Shown: positions 1 to 10,480 of the stretch, one piece after another
How the letters are laid out: every line of letters starts with the position of its first letter
How positions within the stretch are numbered: the first letter of the stretch is position 1
From: Cudoniella acicularis
Taxonomy: Eukaryota > Ascomycota > Leotiomycetes > Helotiales > Helotiaceae
Length of the DNA stretch: 30,092 nt
Reading direction: 5' to 3'
NCBI GenBank assembly: GCA_013054445.1
Contig: JAAMPI010000618.1
Location: forward strand, 1-30,092
Position numbers and translations under genes: made by a program
The notes under the pieces: model-generated
Told to the model about the DNA's origin: nothing
What the model saw: the letters and a program-made list of their open reading frames with translations, nothing else
Databases searched by the model: none

Positions 1-1438
1 GGGAATTGGAAGATGTGCATTTACTACTGCGANNGGGAGGTTGGGGAGTTGAAGAAGGGGAGATGGTATGCATAATACGTGATTCTTGGAAGAGGGTTGA
101 TAGGGAGGATTTAAGTGTTGAACTTTGTAAAAAATATAAAAAAGAGGAGTTTTCGTGTAAATTTAAACGAGGGGATAATATAATAATTAAAATTTAAAAT
201 GATATTCAGTTGGGTTGAGATTTCATTGTCGTTGGGTATGCTTGGTTTGTTATTGGCTTTCTTGATTTTTGGTTACTGCACATGATCAATTTGCTTTCCT
301 TTTATCCAATGTCTATACTACATATTCACTCTTTTTCCCCATGAAATAGAAATCTCGTCTTTTAAAAATATTTTAATTTATTTGTCTTGCTTAATTTGTA
401 GTTCATTTATTAATCTAGACTCAGAAGAGCAAGAAAAAAAAAAGAAGCTTGGGTAAGGAGTACGAGTTGAAAAAAGGTTCTGTCTGCAATTATAATTTAA
501 AGATGAAAATTTAAACTAAGAGTCGCGTGATATTTTAGATTGTCTTTGCAGGTATGCTTATTACGGCATGAGGCAATAAGGCATCAGCTAAAACACATAT
601 AAATTTAACAACACCGCTTTATTTCACTAAGAAAATAGCTTAGTAAGTATTTTCTATCATGCGCGAGAATGATTATAATATAACGAATTAACGTAAATTT
701 CTAATTTTAAAAACACATAAATTATTATATTTGCTAAATTATTAAGAACAGGGTCATAGTAAGTTTTAAGACGATCACTTTAAAGGTCTTGTCTTTATAG
801 AGTATATCTTATTAATAAATAACAAATTTAATTTAAAATAAAAATAAATAAAGAAGGTTCAAATACCTTTAATAATATATAAGATAACATATATAAAATT
901 TATTTAAATTATAAAAGTATAATTTTAAAAATTTAATATTTTAATAATAAAAGTTAATAATTTAATTTTTTATAATTACCGATTTAAAAATATTTTAAAA
1001 GTAAATTTATAATAATGTTTTATATAAGGCTTTATAATTAGACTTTTAGTAGTATATAAACGAATCGGGTTTAGCCTCGGCGTTACTATATTATAAGACC
1101 GACAATCTTAATTAAGTCTATCGGCCGAGCTTGTATCGGGTGAAGGCGGATGTCCGAGGCAAGGCCAGCTCTGCTTAGCGACCAGAATATATTATAGGTT
1201 AGCTTGAACTTTAAGCAAGTGAGTTATCTCGGAGTTAGTTTCTAAAGAGAATGTATCATTATAATATACTTCATTTCATAGTCTGAACTTTACAGTTTAT
1301 ATCCTCGATGCCCGGTTTGTTTTTACTGATTAGATCTTGTTTATTTTAGCCGCTCGCTACTGCTTCTACGATTCTACTACAAACTATATACCATTCATCA
1401 AGCTGGGAGGGAAGGAACGTTCATCATATTACACCAAC
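1..1438. other. AT-rich intergenic flank, no supportable gene
   Basis: No credible gene is visible. The open frame at the extreme left begins with TTG, not ATG, and has no recognisable motif. From about 600 to 1040 the DNA is nearly pure A/T; 841-1020 holds about 15 G or C in 180 bases. In filamentous fungi this composition usually marks repeats mutated by RIP. The last 400 bases are less extreme and hold the promoter of the ATP-grasp gene, including a TCGGCCGA palindrome. Two N bases sit at 33-34. Confidence 0.6.
1121..1128. promoter_or_regulatory. TCGGCCGA palindrome, candidate cluster operator (copy 1)
   Basis: The exact palindrome lies about 310 bases before the ATG of the ATP-grasp gene. 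With its flanks it reads ATCGGCCGAG, which on the other strand is CTCGGCCGAT, identical to the copy at 5800-5809. CGG/CCG half-sites are the usual targets of Zn2Cys6 proteins, and one is encoded at 22864-25061. Binding is inferred. Confidence 0.45.
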
Positions 1439-3460
1439 ATGGCTTCTGAAAATATAAGTTTGCCCATGGACTGTGCTATGGTTGATATACTCTATGCATC
1501 TAAGAATGATGGTAGTAGGCAATTATATTCATTCTCTTGGCGAGCCAACGCTGCGTACGAGTTGTTTGTTGTCCAGTCAGTTGATCTGGTTATCACGCCG
1601 ATGATGGATGGCCCTCGAGGCCAACATACCCCGGAATTGTCTTGGCCACGAGATCTACGTTCAAGATTGGAGCTGGGGAATGGCAAATCCATACCGAACA
1701 TACGCGCCTTTTTGGATGAAGCTTTGCAAGAAGACCACACGCCACCTTCGATCGGCGTTAAACTGATTATACCAACAGTCAATGGTTACGTCGCACAGTC
1801 CAACATTATCGAAGAACGGCTTCACGGCTGTCCCTATGTTGGATCGGCTGTTGGATTTCTCCAGCCCGGAGAACTTGTCAAGAACTTTTCACTTCCAGCT
1901 CCTAGACCAAACCAAGACAAAGGGGTCTCAATCCCACAACTCTACTCCCTGCTCATAGCGGCAATTGGTGGTATCAAAAGCACCATCTCCGGATCTGAGT
2001 CGCCTTGGGAGGTCTTGGGTAGTTTGGAGAATGAGTTCAAGAACCGGCTAGGACTGCAATTCCTCCTCCCTGAGCCCATTCCGCGGAGGCGCGTGGGGCT
2101 TGTTCGCTGCAAGGACGATCGTATGTCCAACGAACTGCTTTTGTACCTCAACATCGACCTTGTCATCTTCGACGCCCCAGGCCATTTTATGGAAGATCCC
2201 CATGGCCATTCGGCACACCTGCGTGCGTCCTTCCACGCCATCGATCTGAATCCGGATGATGGGTTCGTCCAGCGGTTATATCTCGCGGCTCGGGACTTGC
2301 ATCTTGACGGTATAATCACGCGCTTCGACCCGCTGCTTGAAAAAGTCGCGCAGGTGGCTGAACTCCTTCAACTCCCAAGTGCGGCGCCGTCGGCATTCGC
2401 AGTCGCGACGAACAAGTATCTTGCACGCATGGCCCTGCCTGAAGATGATCAGCTCCAAGACCAAGTCAGATGCGTCAAGACCAAATACGACCTGGAGCAG
2501 CCCCTCCGCATCACATATCCTGTCGTCGTCAAGCCCACCCAAGGCCGCTCCAGCTTTGGAGTTGTCAAGGTTATGGACGAGAGCGAGCTACTCGAGGCCG
2601 TGGATAGGGCGGCCAGCTTCATCGTAGGTTGCGGTGGCGAGATAAATATACACCCCGACGTCATGATTGAGCCGTATGTCGATGGGCCCGAAGTCGATAT
2701 CAACATTGCAATGTGGGATGGGGAAGTTCTTTTCTTCGATGTCTCTGACAATGCCCCCACAGCAGCTGATCTCCATAAGGAGGGCGAGAGCGGGAGAAAA
2801 GACTTCCAGGAGGGCTTGTTCATGTACCCCTCGCATCTCCCTGATTCAGAGCAAACCTTGGTCTGCCAATATATACAAGATTGCATCCTGCGCATGGGCT
2901 TTCGTACCGGTACCTTCCACTGCGAGGCACGTGTCCGGGGTTCCTCTATGCGCTATGTCCGACAAAATGGGAGCGGGATCATTGACCTGGAGAAAAACCC
3001 TGCTGCCACTGGTATTCAACCTAGTATCTTCCTCATTGAAATCAACTGCCGCCCGCCAGGCTACTTCGGCTTGTATGCCACCACATGGAATTATGGCGTG
3101 GATCTCTGGGGTCTGCACTTTCTATGCTGTATCAACGACGAATCTCGCTTCCGGGCGCTCTCTGTACCATTCCTCAATGGTGCGCAGCATCACAGTGCAG
3201 TACTGTTAGTAATGCCGGAAAAAGGTGGGATATTGAGGTCCGAGGATCCAGGAGCGAGGCTAAGGAGGGAAAAGCCGGAGCTAGCTGCATGTGTGCCGCT
3301 GTATAGGAATTTCTTTGAGATTGGACAGCGGGTGACATCGCCAGAGGAGGTTGAAACAAGTTTCACGGCGATTGTAGTGGTGGAGTCGAAGGGGGAAAGA
3401 AGCGATTTAATACGGGTGGTGGAGGAGTTGAAGGTAGAGTGGACGCCGGTGATCGAGTAA
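1439..3460 (+). CDS. ATP-grasp carboxylate-amine/peptide ligase
   Basis: Single-exon gene of 673 residues. ATG at 1439 sits in a good fungal start context; the frame is open further upstream only to a TTG, so I chose the ATG. The C-terminal half is an ATP-grasp fold: an ATP-binding lysine in VVVKP (about K365), a glycine-rich loop GRSSFG (369-374), an EPYVDGPE segment (411-418), and the metal-binding EINCRPPG (E534, N536). Just before it comes a normal pre-ATP-grasp segment. The first 150 residues also contain TVNGYVAQ followed by CPYVGS, which resembles the N-terminal domain of D-Ala-D-Ala ligases. The family joins a carboxylate to an amine through an acyl phosphate, so this is the best candidate for the amide-forming core enzyme. 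Substrates cannot be read from sequence. It converges with the next gene. A candidate operator lies upstream at 1121. Confidence 0.85.
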   Translation: MASENISLPMDCAMVDILYASKNDGSRQLYSFSWRANAAYELFVVQSVDLVITPMMDGPRGQHTPELSWPRDLRSRLELGNGKSIPNIRAFLDEALQEDHTPPSIGVKLIIPTVNGYVAQSNIIEERLHGCPYVGSAVGFLQPGELVKNFSLPAPRPNQDKGVSIPQLYSLLIAAIGGIKSTISGSESPWEVLGSLENEFKNRLGLQFLLPEPIPRRRVGLVRCKDDRMSNELLLYLNIDLVIFDAPGHFMEDPHGHSAHLRASFHAIDLNPDDGFVQRLYLAARDLHLDGIITRFDPLLEKVAQVAELLQLPSAAPSAFAVATNKYLARMALPEDDQLQDQVRCVKTKYDLEQPLRITYPVVVKPTQGRSSFGVVKVMDESELLEAVDRAASFIVGCGGEINIHPDVMIEPYVDGPEVDINIAMWDGEVLFFDVSDNAPTAADLHKEGESGRKDFQEGLFMYPSHLPDSEQTLVCQYIQDCILRMGFRTGTFHCEARVRGSSMRYVRQNGSGIIDLEKNPAATGIQPSIFLIEINCRPPGYFGLYATTWNYGVDLWGLHFLCCINDESRFRALSVPFLNGAQHHSAVLLVMPEKGGILRSEDPGARLRREKPELAACVPLYRNFFEIGQRVTSPEEVETSFTAIVVVESKGERSDLIRVVEELKVEWTPVIE

Positions 3461-3968
3461 GTGATCGGTGGTCGAACTTAAGAGGTTAGATGTTTAACTA
3501 ATTGGGACTCGTGTATTCTGAAGACATTAGATGAAGGATAAGACTATCAGCGTACAGAATGGAAGTTTTAAATTGGGGTTGGAGAGTGCTATGCATGCAC
3601 TTAAGCGAGCGCCAGCATCGTGACAGCTTTTCTATCTAACATCCCTTGCTCAAATAGAATTGGTTATAAACCGAAAAGTATCGCTACAGAAATAGGTATA
3701 AAGATTAGAGAGAATTGGGAGCATACAAATCAAATAACTATTTCCTCGGGTGTCCTGTCCCGGCCTAAAAATGCGAACCGTATATCGCTGATTTTAGTTA
3801 CGGTAGCACTCAAGGGAACTCGTGATGCTTTGTTTACTAGTGTCGTGTTAAAAAAAGAGCATTCTATTGCGAATTTGATGGGGTATGTGCATATACTAAG
3901 CGAAGCCTGCCCCCTTTTATTAAGCGAGACGAGGCCTCGCGGGATAACACACGTTAGATCTAGATCAA
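3461..3968. other. convergent 3' spacer
   Basis: About 500 bases between the 3' ends of the ATP-grasp gene and the hydrolase gene. It must hold both polyadenylation regions. A short GC palindrome, CGAGGCCTCG, lies near 3930-3940. I see no gene; open frames here are short, without motifs, or run into the antisense strand of the hydrolase. Confidence 0.6.
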
Positions 3969-5612
3969 CTACTCCTTCACAAGATACTGCTGATCTAGTG
4001 GCGCTCCAGCCTCATGTTTCCACAACAACCGATCAATTTTGCCACCCCGGCTCGCCTGAAATATCAGTTTGAAGTGATCTGGTGATAAGGGGTACGTAAC
4101 CATCCGTCCTCTCTTCGCCTGCTCCTCTCGCGTCGCCAACCATAAGAACGTGTCGTGTTCGTAATGAGACAACGTCCATGCCTGGCTGTCGAGTCCCTGA
4201 AAGACCACCTCCAGTCCAAATGGGGATGAAAGCTTAGCCCTCACGTCAACCAGCCACCCCCGTTTCTCGTCACGATATCGACCAATATATTCGTCGTTTG
4301 CGCGTGGCGTTGTGCCACTCATCCTCGCGGCATCCAGTTTCCTTTCCAAACTCTCTACATTGATCGCTGCGTTTGCCGCGGCCTCGGTGGCTAACGCCAA
4401 GTAATCTGATGGCTCGGGAGTATCGACCAGCGCCTCGATGAGCGCCATGCTGACCCAACCGGATACATCACCCAGTGCGATGGAGTTGGTGCAGACCACA
4501 ACACTGCTGTCTATATGCGGCAGCAGCGCGATAGCGACATGGTAACCGGGCAAGCTTCCGCCGTGGGCAATCAGCGGGCCGACATAGCCTTTCGGGACGA
4601 TTTGGGGCATCTCCTTGACGTAGATGCTGTTCCAACCCATACCGAGCACGGTGTTTGGGAGCTGGGTGCGGTACCAACCAAATGCGTAAGATTTTTCGAG
4701 CAATGCTTTCGAGGTAAAGATGTGGCCCGACAGATGCATCAGCGCATGCTTGAGGGCTGGCGGCGGGTCGCTCGTCTGGATGCCAGTCTCATGGCGGAAG
4801 GCCTGAAGTAGAGCAATGCTGTATTTCAACAAGTCGTCGGCGCTGCTGACACCCCCGAGAGCCGCAGCCATGATGGTGTTGCCGCTGATGGGTGGCTGGG
4901 GTATTGGGTGGAGTGACACACCCGAGGCATCGCTCAAAGCTGCATATGGCCGGGCAAGGTCCGAAGCAACAGAGGCATCGACAGGCTCAACCGTCGTATT
5001 CTTTAAACCCAAACGTTTGTTCACTGTCTCCTGGAGGTATTGTGCGTAGGTCTTGCCGCTGACACGTTCAATGACCTCGCCCGCCAGCGCATACCCCCAG
5101 TTGCTGTAAGCCCATTCTCCACGGAACGGGCCGGTAACAGGAAGGCTGTTGTAGGCCGGGAGCAGGTCATTCTTCTCAAGCAACAAAGTCGCATTCGCTC
5201 CCTGCCACCACATGTTTGATCTCCCCAAACCGGCTCGGTGGCTCAAGAGGTCGACTATGGTCAGGTTCTCCGTCACCGTTGGGCTCGCCGTCTGTAGCTC
5301 GGGAAGAATGCTCTTGATGGGCGTGTCCCACTCCAGCTTGCCTTCAGCAACCAGTGCACATACCGCCGAGGCTGTAAAAGTTTTGGCCATGGTTCCAATA
5401 GCAAACTGCGTGCTTCCAGTGACCGGCTTCTTGGTCTCCAAGTCGCTGAAGCCGAAGCTCCCACGATAGATGGCATCGCCATGGTGAGAGGCTGCGAAGG
5501 AGATTCCTGGCGCGCCCGCGACTTTGCAAATGCCCTGAATTACGCGGTCGAGAGCCTTCAGACGTTGTTGGAGGTTAGTGAAAGCCGCCTGGTCAGCTGA
5601 AGAGTTGCTCAT
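3969..5612 (-). CDS. class-C beta-lactamase-like serine-hydrolase family protein with a Thr nucleophile position
   Basis: Single-exon gene of 547 residues starting at ATG 5612; the frame extends upstream only to a TTG. It belongs to the beta-lactamase/penicillin-binding-protein superfamily (PF00144 type), which in fungal clusters includes esterases, acyltransferases such as LovD, and peptidases. The three active-site motifs are in order: TMAK at 74-77, YSN at 169-171 and HGG at 350-352. The first motif is normally SxxK. Here the codon is ACC, so threonine occupies the nucleophile position, which is unusual. A C-terminal domain of about 140 residues follows. In this cluster it could hydrolyse, transfer or protect an acyl or peptide intermediate, or it could be catalytically altered. 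It shares a 370-base divergent promoter, holding TCGGCCGA at 5801, with the aminotransferase gene. Confidence 0.85.
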   Translation of the reverse strand: MSNSSADQAAFTNLQQRLKALDRVIQGICKVAGAPGISFAASHHGDAIYRGSFGFSDLETKKPVTGSTQFAIGTMAKTFTASAVCALVAEGKLEWDTPIKSILPELQTASPTVTENLTIVDLLSHRAGLGRSNMWWQGANATLLLEKNDLLPAYNSLPVTGPFRGEWAYSNWGYALAGEVIERVSGKTYAQYLQETVNKRLGLKNTTVEPVDASVASDLARPYAALSDASGVSLHPIPQPPISGNTIMAAALGGVSSADDLLKYSIALLQAFRHETGIQTSDPPPALKHALMHLSGHIFTSKALLEKSYAFGWYRTQLPNTVLGMGWNSIYVKEMPQIVPKGYVGPLIAHGGSLPGYHVAIALLPHIDSSVVVCTNSIALGDVSGWVSMALIEALVDTPEPSDYLALATEAAANAAINVESLERKLDAARMSGTTPRANDEYIGRYRDEKRGWLVDVRAKLSSPFGLEVVFQGLDSQAWTLSHYEHDTFLWLATREEQAKRGRMVTYPLSPDHFKLIFQASRGGKIDRLLWKHEAGAPLDQQYLVKE

Positions 5613-5800
5613 GTTGCCACAATTGATGATCAAGTGTCTTGATTAAGTTTGTGAGCAGAGGCGAGGCATTTGCAGGCTGATAACATGCCTTGCTGCGCAG
5701 TTACTCAAATTATGCCCACACCATTATCGTGTTCGGATCCGAAATGTGGATGCACATTACTGTAATAGGAGCGAATGAGGTATAAAGCACTATCGCCGAC

Positions 5801-5808
5801 TCGGCCGA
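5801..5808. promoter_or_regulatory. TCGGCCGA palindrome in divergent promoter (copy 2)
   Basis: The site is almost centred between two start codons, about 190 bases from the hydrolase ATG (5612, minus) and about 175 bases from the aminotransferase ATG (5983, plus). The ten-base context is CTCGGCCGAT. A TATAAA lies at about 5781. The 370-base gap holds no gene. Its central position suits control of both genes by one regulator; that is inference. Confidence 0.5.
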
Positions 5809-5982
5809 TTGCTAATGCTAGACCCCTGAGATAGCCGAGAGGAAGGTATGGGGGTTTCCTAAAATCCACGCGATCTTATTTGGAGGCCTATTGGCGAGAA
5901 ATTTCAAAGTCTAACATTTATTAAATTGCTCTATTCATTTAAAAACACATATTCTAAGTAGTGTATATTTACTCAAGGGTTT

Positions 5983-7603
5983 ATGAAGATGGACCAAAAA
6001 GTAGTACATCCTTTCGCCAATGTTCCTGAAGGGAAGCTCGGTAATTTCTTATCACACTAAATACCATCTCCTGACTAGCTTCTAACTCATCAATACAGAG
6101 AGCCTTAATAAATTGCAGACACAATTCAAGAATGATTCGCGGGTGAACAAAGTGGACCTCATGTGTGGAATCTACCAAACAGAAGAGGGCAATCCGTATG
6201 TCTTACCGTCCGTCAAGCTAGTAAGTGCTGCACATCTGCTACAACTCGCCCCAACGCATTCTAACATTGGACACAGGCTCGGCAGATGCTGTTTAATGAC
6301 CCAAAATGGGAGCATGAGTATCCTTCTTCGCACCTTGGCGAGACCGAGTTCCGAGATCTCAGTGCTCGTTTATTGTTCGGCGAGAGCAGCGGAATTATCA
6401 ACGAAAACAGGTGAGCAATATTGTCATAAAATGAAAATGAAAAACTCATTTACTCGTATGAAGGTTGGCGTCGATGCAAACTGTGGGAGCGAGTGGAGCA
6501 TGCCACATGGGTGCTATGTTCTTGCGTGCGCATTATGAGACTTACAAATCCAAGCCCTCCGGCAACGTGTATATTCCCGCCCAAACATGGGGTGAGTTTT
6601 ATCAATGTACATGAGCGACTCGTTCCACATTCCATAGTCTAATTATAGGCCTATTAGTTAACCACCCGAACCTCTTCCACGCCGTAGGGTTCGAAACAGT
6701 CAGTCTACCTTATTATGATGCCTCAGCCCACGTATTCGCTTTTAACTCGTTCAACGAAGCCATTCAACAAATCCCCACTCAATCTATCGTGGTACTCCAA
6801 GTCTGCGGTAACAATCCCACCGGCTGCGATCCGTCGGTAGAAGAATGGGAACGCCTTGCCCACACATTCAAGTCCAAGCAACATTTTGCCTTCCTCGACC
6901 TTTCTTACCCAGGCTTCGTGTCCGGCAGTGTGGCTCAGGACTGTGCACCCATCCGCTTGTTTGCCGACGCCAACATTCCTTTACTGCTTGCTACAACCTA
7001 CGGGAAGTCGTTTGGCTTGTATGGTGAGCGTGTCGGGCATCTCTGCATGCCCTTGCCTAGTGCCGAGATTGCAGCGCGAGTCGAGCAGCAGATGAAACTC
7101 TTAGCTAGAGCCGAGACAGGCGCGCAGCCACGCTTTGGCGCGAAGCTGGTAACGAATATTCTCGGGAACCCGTGGCTGAAAGATATTTGGGAAGAGAATC
7201 TCAAAGCTATGGCACTGGATTTGGCTCGGAGACGGGAGAGGCTGGAAGAAGCTCTGATTGAGCGAGATACACCGGGCGATTGGAGCTTTGTGACGACTCA
7301 AGTCGGAATGTTCTTGTAAGTTGGTTCTTGCCTAGCTTTGTAAAAATACAAAGCCTAGGGAATTTGCTGAAATAGTGTGTTAGGTATACTTCTTTCGACC
7401 AGGAGCAGATTGAGTACCTCAGAGAAGAGCACTCGGTATATTTGCAGGATACTGGTAGGCTCTCTATTGCGTAAGTTGAACAATTCCCGATATATGTTAC
7501 CAAGCTGAATTTCGCTACTAGCGGGCTTAATCCACAGAATACTATTCATGTTGCAGAAAGTATTGCAAAGGCTCTTCGTCGAAGAGTTGTAACTACACTA
7601 TGA
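5983..7603 (+). CDS. class I aminotransferase (aspartate-aminotransferase-like, PLP)
   Basis: I assembled seven exons by hand: 5983-6040, 6099-6220, 6277-6410, 6464-6591, 6649-7315, 7384-7470 and 7522-7603. They give 425 residues with every junction in frame. All introns are GT-AG, 51-68 nt; intron 3 ends in the less common AAG. The protein follows the aspartate aminotransferase pattern: NKVDLMCGIYQTEEGNPYVLPSV near the N-terminus (interrupted by no gap), NNPTG at 202-206, PLP-binding aspartate in FLDLSYPGF (D231), catalytic lysine in TTYGKSFGLYGERVG (K267), and the carboxylate-binding arginine in GRLSIAG (R395). It should move an amino group between an amino acid and a 2-oxo acid in the cytosol. 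Next to an HpcH-type aldolase it could aminate an aldol-derived 2-oxo acid. Substrate is unknown. It converges with the GST gene, 100 bases apart. Confidence 0.88.
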
Positions 7604-7703
7604 AATTGCAACTAATATATAATGAACTCTACAATACTTTTCCTTAATTTCCACAAGAATGTACTTTTAAGTCTCGGTCTCTTCCTCCATGTTCATCCCC
7701 CCT

Positions 7704-8570
7704 TCAAGCAGCGCTTGTCGGCTGCACATTTGGCGTCTCTACTTCAACCAGCTTGAACTCTAAAATTACCCTACTCACCGGATCCCAGCGAATCACCCTC
7801 TTAAAATGTGCCATAATCGCTGGATGAGCCTCTCGCCACTCGCGTCCCAGCACCCACTGCAATCCCCTACTCACCACCACTGACACGAAAATATCCGCAA
7901 GCGTGGGCCCATCTCCAACCATCCATTCCACTTCGCCCAAAACCTTTTCTAGCCTGTCTAGCAGACTCAAGCTCGCCTTCTTTCCGGCCTCGACCGCGTC
8001 ATAGCTGTATGGCGCCGGGTCTGTGAAGCCAGGTATGAGAGGGAGGAACCAGCGCGAGAGCGTCTGCAGGAGTTCCTGGTTGGCCCAGCTGATGTAGCTG
8101 AGCACAAGGGATTCCTGGCTAAGGGTGCCTGCCGAACCGAGAAGATGGCTTTTGTGATTGAGTTTAGAGAGGTACTAGAGGTGAGATTAGCCAGAGTAGG
8201 TGGTGAAGCTGCAAGAGATTCTTTACTAACGTGGGCAATAGCAATTGTCTCTGTGATCTTGATGCCAGGGCCCTCGAGCGCCGGGATCTTCCCTTGGGAC
8301 AGGGGGAAATTTTCCATGTGGGCGAATTTATTGATGCCTTTCCGTGGGACAACCAAGGATTGATTGAGAGTAATTCCTTCTGCGGCGGCCTGCGAGCAAG
8401 TCGGGTTAACGGAGTGAGGGGAGTAGAGCCTGGAGAAGATTGGAGTTACCACAATTTTAATGATACGGGTTCGAGGGTTGTCCTGTACTCGGTGGTTAAT
8501 CTGTGTTATAAGTGTTCAACTGTTAGGTGCTACCAACATCGTAACCGTAGATAGTGAAGCTGGGAGCCAT
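7704..8570 (-). CDS. glutathione S-transferase (eEF1B-gamma-like)
   Basis: Four exons on the minus strand: 8570-8538, 8482-8450, 8389-8231 and 8174-7704, giving 231 residues. The first two exons code only 11 residues each. Intron 1 uses a weak GTTGGT donor, but only this choice aligns FTIYGYD with DNPRTRIIKIV, the spacing seen in fungal eEF1B-gamma-type GSTs. The N-terminal thioredoxin-like domain includes GKIPALEG and ITETIAIAHYL; the C-terminal helical domain includes SYISWANQELL and the GPTLADIFV core, ending near residue 231. Such enzymes add glutathione to electrophiles, isomerise intermediates, or protect the producer. It lies upstream of the GST-side 3' end of the aspartokinase gene on the same strand, 210 bases apart. 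Whether it acts in biosynthesis or detoxification is open. Confidence 0.82.
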
Positions 8571-8780
8571 GTTGGGCAGGTTCACAAGCAAAATATCTGC
8601 TCGGCAAGGAAGAATCGGTTTACACAGAGGAAATTTCTCGTCATTTGCACAGACACCTAGAGCGATACGGCTAAATACTTTATACTTCTTGTAATGGGAT
8701 TAATCTAAATCCGAGCTCTTCCTTGACCGAGCCGATGCTACAAATTACGACATCTCCGAAATAGATTTTTGAGCCGAGAT

Positions 8781-10480
8781 CTAGACCTCCGAGAGGGCTT
8801 CTAGGAGAGCCACAGAAGGTTTTGGGGGGAGAGAAGTGACTAGGGCTGCATGGAGGAGTGCTACTGCCCGATCAGCATACTGCTCCTGAATCACGCAAGA
8901 GATGCTGGTTTCGCTCGCTCCTAGAAGTTCGTCTGTCAGCCACCGTCGTCAATCTCTAGCATCCCATCAGCCAGACTTACCTTGAGCAATCATCTCAACG
9001 TTTATACCGTTCTCACTCAAGGTGGAGAAAATCTGACCAGTCACTCCCAGGGACCGTTTGAACTGCTTGCCAACCACACTGACGATGGTCCTTTTGGGGA
9101 AAAGATCCACATTCCCGTGTTCCTGCAATTGAGAAATCGCACTTTTGAGATCTCCCCTGATGAGTTCAGAGTCGTCTTCGTCTTCGCCGGTGATTAAAGA
9201 GACTTTGGGGTGTAAGGCCATGGAGACTTGGACCCCACTGGTGCAGAGGAGATCAACTGACAAGTTCCAATAGTCCAGCACAGAGAAAATCCCAGCAAAG
9301 AAGCTGTGTGGCCTCAGTCGCTCTGCGGAACGGATATTGATTAATAATATTTTATCCTTGGATGTAATTGCAAGTGCACGTGGGGCGTCCAGGCATGGCA
9401 CAGCGTTTAATGACGGCGACGATGACAGCGATGATGAAGGCGTCGATAACTCCCAGTCGTCTTGGACTAGAGTCCCTGCAGCTTGCGTGTTCAAAACGTT
9501 TTTTATGCGTATTCGAATTCTTGCATGCATCACGAGCCGCATTGCTGTGTGATGTACTACCTCGGAGCCATGAAATGTCAATTCAGATGCCTCTTCGGAG
9601 CTAATGATAGGAATCATAGTGGCGCTCGGCACTTTGCCTGGATCTGCTGTAAAGATGCCTTCCACTTCTTTCCACACCTGCAGCTCTTGTGCATGTAGTC
9701 CGACGGATACCAACGAGGCGCAGAAGTCTGTGTATCCGCGACCGATCCCGGTGAGGAGACCGCCATGGATGGGTCCAAAAAAACCTGTGACAACGGGCAC
9801 TTTCCCATCCAATTGGCGGCAATTAATCCGCTTCGCCATTACCGTGGACACTTTGTCGTAGAAAGACTGATTCACTGTGGTAGATATGTTAGATGGGACA
9901 ATGTCTGAGAAGTCGACAACCTCGCTTACTACGTCCCGATCACGCAGCAAGGCGCAGAGGAAGTAGCAGGCCAGTCTTTCGCCGGTGCTAATAATCATGT
10001 CGCGAATATGTGAGGTCCCGTGGCCAATAGTCCTTGTTGCTTGGAGCAATCGTAAAGTCTGTAAGCATTCATCTTCAATCTCCTGTGCAAGTTTCGTGGC
10101 AGGATCCGGGCTCTTGATGTAGCCATGGGCGGCATTAATATGCTCTGTGCGAATTCTCTGCACCAGCGTCTTGGAGTGATCAAAGTCAGGCTTCAAACAG
10201 TGTCTGTAGGCCTGCAAAAGCGTATTTGTGGTGCCTTCACTCTTGGTGCTACTGCTCCGGGCAGAGCAGACGATAACCACTCGATTGTGGCAGGTGGCAG
10301 GTCTAAAGCCATTCATCATTCAGAAACTCTAATAGCAAAGAAGGGTGAAGAGAGTAAAACTTACATGATGACATTTTCAACGACATTGAGGGGGTACTTT
10401 CCAATGCTCGTGCCACCGAATTTCTGTACAATCCAAGATTCGTCGTCGCGAGAGCCGGCTTTCTTTTCAACGAACGTCAT
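8781..10480 (-). CDS. aspartokinase (fungal Hom3 type), probable cluster copy
   Basis: Three exons: 10480-10365, 10302-8981 and 8920-8781, giving 525 residues, close to the 527 of yeast Hom3. Introns of 62 and 60 nt are GT-AG. Visible motifs in order: KFGGTS at 20-25, STGE at 144-147, GRGYTD at 226-231, LQVWKEVEGIFTADP, then two ACT regulatory regions ending in INVEMIAQGASETSISCVI. The enzyme phosphorylates L-aspartate, the first step to homoserine, threonine and methionine. An aspartokinase in a metabolite cluster recalls Fub3 of the fusaric acid cluster, and it fits the CGS-like enzyme at 18179. In the first ACT region the usual TSE triad reads T393-S394-G395; loss of this glutamate position could relieve feedback inhibition. 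Also GSEVxHP reads GSEVVHH. A TCGGCCGA site lies 190 bases upstream. Confidence 0.88.

Noticed and set aside
6..197. 63-codon frame at the left edge
   Set aside because: Begins with TTG, spans two N bases, AT-driven lysine/isoleucine-rich composition, no motif.
1942..3118. Several long minus-strand frames
   Set aside because: They are antisense shadows of the ATP-grasp gene, whose own frame has all family motifs.
3620..4072. 150-codon plus-strand frame
   Set aside because: Its 3' part is the antisense of the hydrolase gene and its 5' part is in the 3' spacer; no motif or good start.
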